64,000 bases of DNA from an uncultured Oscillospiraceae bacterium (GTDB lineage Bacteria > Bacillota > Clostridia > Oscillospirales > Acutalibacteraceae): assembly GCA_900539845.1 (NCBI GenBank), contig UQDP01000002.1:175348-239347 (forward strand), read 5' to 3'. Under the pieces are notes generated by a model. The model was not told the origin of the DNA, did no database searches, and saw only the letters and a program-made list of their open reading frames with translations. This document shows, one piece after another, positions 61,517 to 64,000 of the stretch. Each line of letters begins with the position of its first letter. The stretch's first letter is position 1. The position numbers were made by a program, and so were the translations under genes.

Positions 61517-62899
61517 ATGAAAAAATATGACGTCGCCATAGTGGGCGCAGGTCCGGCAGGTATATTCACAGCTATTGAAATGCTGCGAAAAGGCAGCAAA
61601 AAGAGCATTATTATCATTGAAAAAGGCAAATCCGTTGAAAAGCGCAAATGCCCAAAGGCTGTTACGGGAAAATGCATGAACTGCAAGCCGTACTGCCATA
61701 TCACAACCGGCTTTTCCGGCGCCGGCGCTTTTTCCGACGGCAAGCTTTCGCTTTCCTATGAGGTGGGAGGAAGCCTGCCGGAGCTGATAGGCGAGGACCT
61801 TGCGCAGGAGACCATTCATTACACGGATAAAATCTACCTTGAATTTGGCGCGGACACTCATATTGAAGGCGTTGGAAACAGCGAGGCGGTTAAGGAGATC
61901 CGCAAAAGAGCGATCCAGGCGGGACTTAAGCTTGTTGACTGCCCTATCCGCCATCTGGGCACGGAAAAAGCACATACCCTTTATTATGAAATAGAGAAAT
62001 ATCTGCTGAGCGCAGGCGTGGATATTCTGTTTGACAGCCAGTGCGGCGACCTGATCCTTGACGGTGAAAAGTGCCTTGGCGTTCGCCTTGAAAACGGCGA
62101 AGAGATCTTTGCCGCAGACACGGTTGTGGCAACGGGCAGACGCGGCGCGGACTGGCTTGAAAAGCTTTGCGCGGATCACGGCATAGCGCACCAGCCCGGC
62201 ACGGTCGATATCGGCGTTCGTGTTGAGGTGAGAAATGAAATTATTGAAACCATAAACGATGTGCTTTACGAATCCAAGCTGGTGGGATACCCGAAGCCGT
62301 TTAAAAACAAGGTGCGCACATTCTGCCAGAATCCCGGGGGATTTGTTGCTCAGGAAAATTATGACAACGACCTTGCCGTTGTGAACGGACATTCATACAA
62401 AGAGCTGAAAAGCCCGAACACGAACCTTGCGATTCTTTGCTCTCACAACTTTTCGGTGCCGTTCAATCAGCCGATCGCCTATGCGCAGAAAGTGGGGGAA
62501 CTCACAAACATGCTCGGCGACGGACATATCCTTGTTCAGCGCTTCGGAGATATTCTTGAGGGAAAGCGAACATGGCAGAAAGAGCTTTCCCGGAGCAATC
62601 TTCGCCCCACGCTGCCTGACGCGGTTGCAGGCGATATCACAGCAGCCATGCCTTACAGGGCAATGACGAACATTATAAACTTCATTCATGCAATGGACCA
62701 CGTTGTTCCCGGCTTCGCAAGCCCCGAAACACTGCTTTACAGCCCTGAGCTGAAATTCTATTCAAACAAGGTCAAAATGGATACGGATTTCAACACAAAT
62801 ATTGAGGGCTTGCACTGTCTCGGCGATTCGAGCGGCTGGACAAGAGGACTTATGATGGCTTCTGTTCACGGCGTGCTCATGGGCAGAAAGCTCATATAA
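61517..62899 (+). CDS. FAD-dependent dehydrogenase-like protein
   Basis: A 460-residue flavoprotein of the COG2509-like group. The FAD Rossmann site is VAIVGAGPAGIFTAIEM near the start, and a cysteine-rich loop KRKCPKAVTGKCMNCKPYCH follows before GFSGAGAFSDGKLSLSYE. Later blocks are RVEVRNEI, FCQNPGGFVAQENYDN, VNGHSYKELKSPN and GDSSGWTRGLMMASVHG at the C-terminal FAD loop. The ATG at 61517 is the usual start; a GTG at 61505 is in frame. Substrate unknown. It is monocistronic, with a structured leader and a terminator. Confidence 0.87.
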   Translation: MKKYDVAIVGAGPAGIFTAIEMLRKGSKKSIIIIEKGKSVEKRKCPKAVTGKCMNCKPYCHITTGFSGAGAFSDGKLSLSYEVGGSLPELIGEDLAQETIHYTDKIYLEFGADTHIEGVGNSEAVKEIRKRAIQAGLKLVDCPIRHLGTEKAHTLYYEIEKYLLSAGVDILFDSQCGDLILDGEKCLGVRLENGEEIFAADTVVATGRRGADWLEKLCADHGIAHQPGTVDIGVRVEVRNEIIETINDVLYESKLVGYPKPFKNKVRTFCQNPGGFVAQENYDNDLAVVNGHSYKELKSPNTNLAILCSHNFSVPFNQPIAYAQKVGELTNMLGDGHILVQRFGDILEGKRTWQKELSRSNLRPTLPDAVAGDITAAMPYRAMTNIINFIHAMDHVVPGFASPETLLYSPELKFYSNKVKMDTDFNTNIEGLHCLGDSSGWTRGLMMASVHGVLMGRKLI

Positions 62900-62939
62900 A
62901 ACGCCGGATACTTCAACGGCGGACAATCTGTTAAAAAAA

Positions 62940-62971
62940 AGAGGACTGAAACAAAATGTTTCAGTCCTCTT
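62940..62971. terminator. Bidirectional terminator after the FAD gene
   Basis: AGAGGACTGAAACA pairs with TGTTTCAGTCCTCT around AAA and both sides carry T tracts (TTTTTATC on plus, TTTTTTTAAC on minus). It also ends the convergent gene at 62976. Confidence 0.9.
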
Positions 62972-62975
62972 TTTA

Positions 62976-63545
62976 TCAGTGCCGGGGATGGGCTTTTCTG
63001 TATTTCTCGCGCTCTTCAAGTTCGTGCTTTTTAAAGGATCTGTACCATGCCACGATAAGCAAAACGATCACCAGAACAACAAGCGCAACGGCGGCCCATT
63101 TAAAAGCATCCACCACTTTCTGAATCTGAATGAACACAGACAGGGCAAACCCCAATGCGACCCGAACATCGGGCTCATCCGTGCCGGTATGATAAATGCC
63201 GTCTTCAAGATAAATCTTTTCGCCGGTATCAGGATCATTATTCAAGTAATAATAAACGCGCATCTTTTCCTGATCTACACGTTCCCCGTTATCATCGCGG
63301 TAAAAGGTTATGCCCGTTTGCTTATCCGTTATTTGAAGCGGAACAAAGCTTGCAAACAACGACCTTTGCACTGACTCTATGCGCAGAATGCCTATTCCGA
63401 TCACAAGAACCAGAAAGACAGCGGCAATGGCAATCAATACTTTCTTAAGCTTTTTATGCTTTTTTGCCATATCCGATAACGCACTTTTTATAATATCGGC
63501 TGTTTTTACGCTTTCTGAATCCGTTAAATTTCTGTTTTTCCCCAT
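62976..63545 (-). CDS. Two-helix membrane protein of unknown function
   Basis: A 189-residue protein: a cytoplasmic start, a basic run KKHKKLKKV, a membrane helix (LIAIAAVFLVLVIGIGILRI, about residues 37-56), an extracytoplasmic part of about 75 residues containing VYYYLNNDPDTGEKIYLEDG and a second helix (WAAVALVVLVIVLLIVAWY, about 150-168), ending in a basic HPRH tail. I do not recognise the family. It has its own promoter (63563-63591) and AGGTG before the ATG, with a terminator after it. Confidence 0.7.
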   Translation of the reverse strand: MGKNRNLTDSESVKTADIIKSALSDMAKKHKKLKKVLIAIAAVFLVLVIGIGILRIESVQRSLFASFVPLQITDKQTGITFYRDDNGERVDQEKMRVYYYLNNDPDTGEKIYLEDGIYHTGTDEPDVRVALGFALSVFIQIQKVVDAFKWAAVALVVLVIVLLIVAWYRSFKKHELEEREKYRKAHPRH

Positions 63546-63562
63546 TTATATCACCTGCTTTG

Positions 63563-63591
63563 ATTTTACCATAATTGCTCTTACCGGTCAA
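63563..63591 (-). promoter_or_regulatory. Promoter of the two-helix membrane protein gene
   Basis: Minus strand TTGACC (63586-63591), 17-base spacer, TAAAAT (63563-63568). Confidence 0.7.
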
Positions 63592-63650
63592 TAGCGGAAT
63601 AAAGCGTATTTCATAACAAATGCAGGAAAACGGCGGCCAAAAATCGAATC

Positions 63651-63680
63651 AAAAAAGAGGGCACGCTTAAACGTGCCCTC
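63651..63680 (-). terminator. Strong terminator after the small peptide gene
   Basis: GAGGGCACG pairs with CGTGCCCTC around a short loop and TTTTTT follows on the minus strand. Two more hairpins lie between it and the peptide stop (63683-63701 and 63713-63737). Confidence 0.85.
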
Positions 63681-63682
63681 CC

Positions 63683-63737
63683 AACCGGCCGACAGCCGGT
63701 TTATTTTGTGTGAAGGGAGCTGTCTGTGCGCTCCCTT
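63683..63737 (-). repeat. Two consecutive hairpins downstream of the peptide gene
   Basis: Hairpin A: AACCGGC with GCCGGTT (63683-63701). Hairpin B: AAGGGAGC with GCTCCCTT (63713-63737). Together with the terminator they form a three-hairpin 3' untranslated region, which might protect the peptide mRNA. Confidence 0.6.
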
Positions 63738-63749
63738 AAGCAGAGATCG

Positions 63750-63851
63750 TTAGATGTCTACCGAGCCCTCTTCCGTGCCGGAAAGGGTAAGTATTTCTAC
63801 CTGGCTGAACTTCTCAATCTCCGCTATCGGCTTTGAGTAAACCTCTTTCAT
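63750..63851 (-). CDS. Small 33-residue peptide with YxKP motif, RiPP-precursor-like
   Basis: A short gene with a strong ribosome site (AAGGAGGTTC) at correct spacing before ATG. The product begins MKEVYSKPIAEIEKFSQ and continues VEILTLSGTEEGSVDI, 33 residues in all. The Y-x-K-P followed by E-I/E-K-F is reminiscent of leader peptides bound by RRE domains in lasso peptide systems, and the SG then acidic tail could be a core; but similar KP-E-F short peptides with unknown roles also occur in Clostridia. No modifying enzyme is in the window. It lies in the same direction as a gene whose end is at 63940, with a hairpin between. Confidence 0.6.
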   Translation of the reverse strand: MKEVYSKPIAEIEKFSQVEILTLSGTEEGSVDI

Positions 63852-63884
63852 TGAAAGAACCTCCTTACCTTTAGCCTTTATTCA

Positions 63885-63903
63885 CCCGCGGGAAACCCGC
63901 GGG
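63885..63903 (-). repeat. Intercistronic hairpin
   Basis: CCCGCGGG repeated around AAA gives an 8-bp GC stem with a 3-base loop between the upstream partial gene and the peptide gene. There is no T-run after it, so it is more likely a processing or stability element than a terminator. Confidence 0.5.
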
Positions 63904-63939
63904 CTTTAAGCGTTTTATATACGATTGTCCGTTCGCCGA

Positions 63940-64000
63940 TTAAGCAACCGTATAGTTCTGAACATCTGCATAGTAAACAGATGTTACACCATCGGAATCA
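63940..64000 (-). CDS. C-terminal end of an unidentified protein (cut by window edge)
   Basis: The minus strand reads DSDGVTSVYYADVQNYTVA then TAA and runs off the right edge. Nineteen residues are too few to name it. It may be a secreted or dockerin-like end, or a second small peptide related to the one downstream. It precedes the 33-residue peptide gene by about 88 bases in the same direction. Confidence 0.5.
   Translation of the reverse strand, partial: DSDGVTSVYYADVQNYTVA

Noticed and set aside
61421..62392. 323-residue minus-strand frame
   Set aside because: Antisense to the FAD protein and to its leader; the plus-strand protein has recognisable FAD motifs.
1..64000. CRISPR arrays, tRNA genes, insertion sequences, prophage
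   Set aside because: No regular short repeats with spacers, no tRNA-like cloverleaf ending in CCA, and no transposase, integrase or phage structural protein seen in any frame.

Overview
The window looks like chromosomal core from a low-to-mid GC anaerobic Firmicute of class Clostridia, most likely an Oscillospiraceae/Ruminococcaceae-type gut bacterium. This rests on gene content: a SepF/DivIVA/YlmE division cluster, a miaB-ricA-like-mutS-mutL-miaA block ordered as in Bacillus relatives, sodium-pump decarboxylase subunits with clostridial-type OadG, a YtrA-type GntR/ABC operon, strong AGGAGG ribosome sites, frequent TTG starts, and an uncharacterised protein family I know only from Clostridia. 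I see no tRNA, rRNA, CRISPR array, insertion sequence or phage gene. The genus is an inference.

Layout. 1-1.3 kb: the 5' end of rpoB (minus) with its own promoter. 1.3-7.5 kb (plus): peptide-binding lipoprotein, VanZ-like protein, nagB, a membrane-anchored protein, metG, tatD. 7.6-12.8 kb (minus): GtrA-like protein, metallophosphoesterase and a large (alpha/alpha)6-type glycosidase. 12.9-15.2 kb (plus): a compact CpsC/CpsD/CpsB module (chain-length co-polymerase, tyrosine kinase, PHP phosphatase) closed by a terminator. 15.2-19.1 kb: amidohydrolase, a divergent TM2/XRE pair with twin palindromes, and a YdcF/XRE-membrane pair. 19.2-22.8 kb (minus): lspA-rluD-HAD-nfo-lipoprotein. 22.9-37 kb (minus): one long tight run miaB, ylbF-like, mutS, mutL, miaA, HlyD-like, yggS, sepF, divIVA, ileS. 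37.2-39.7 kb (plus): malQ and a cysteine-rich clostridial protein. 39.8-44 kb (minus): pcrA, oadB, oadG, then a plus-strand 44-residue membrane peptide.

44.4-51.1 kb (minus) is a six-gene ABC operon with the same kinds of parts as Bacillus ytrABCDEF: MacB-type ATPase, tandem-repeat surface protein, FtsX-type permease, YtrA-type GntR, second ATPase, second permease. Its promoter has a perfect 9+9 bp palindrome placed over the start point. 51.3-59.8 kb (minus) holds tyrA-aroB-aroA-aroC-pheA, followed without large gaps by a VTT membrane protein, galK and a lipid kinase. 59.9-61.3 kb is a GH28 glycosidase. 61.4-62.9 kb is a FAD protein behind a leader that can fold into a pseudoknot. 63-64 kb has a two-TM protein, an unlisted 33-residue peptide gene flanked by hairpins, and the 3' end of another gene.

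The most interesting signals are the 33-residue peptide with a YxKP leader-like motif (63750-63851), the structured leader at 61394-61516, the Ytr-like operon with its operator, the twin operators at 17351-17421, and the orphan CpsCDB module. Starts were re-chosen where a ribosome site clearly favours an internal codon. All family assignments are from reading sequences; no database search was run.
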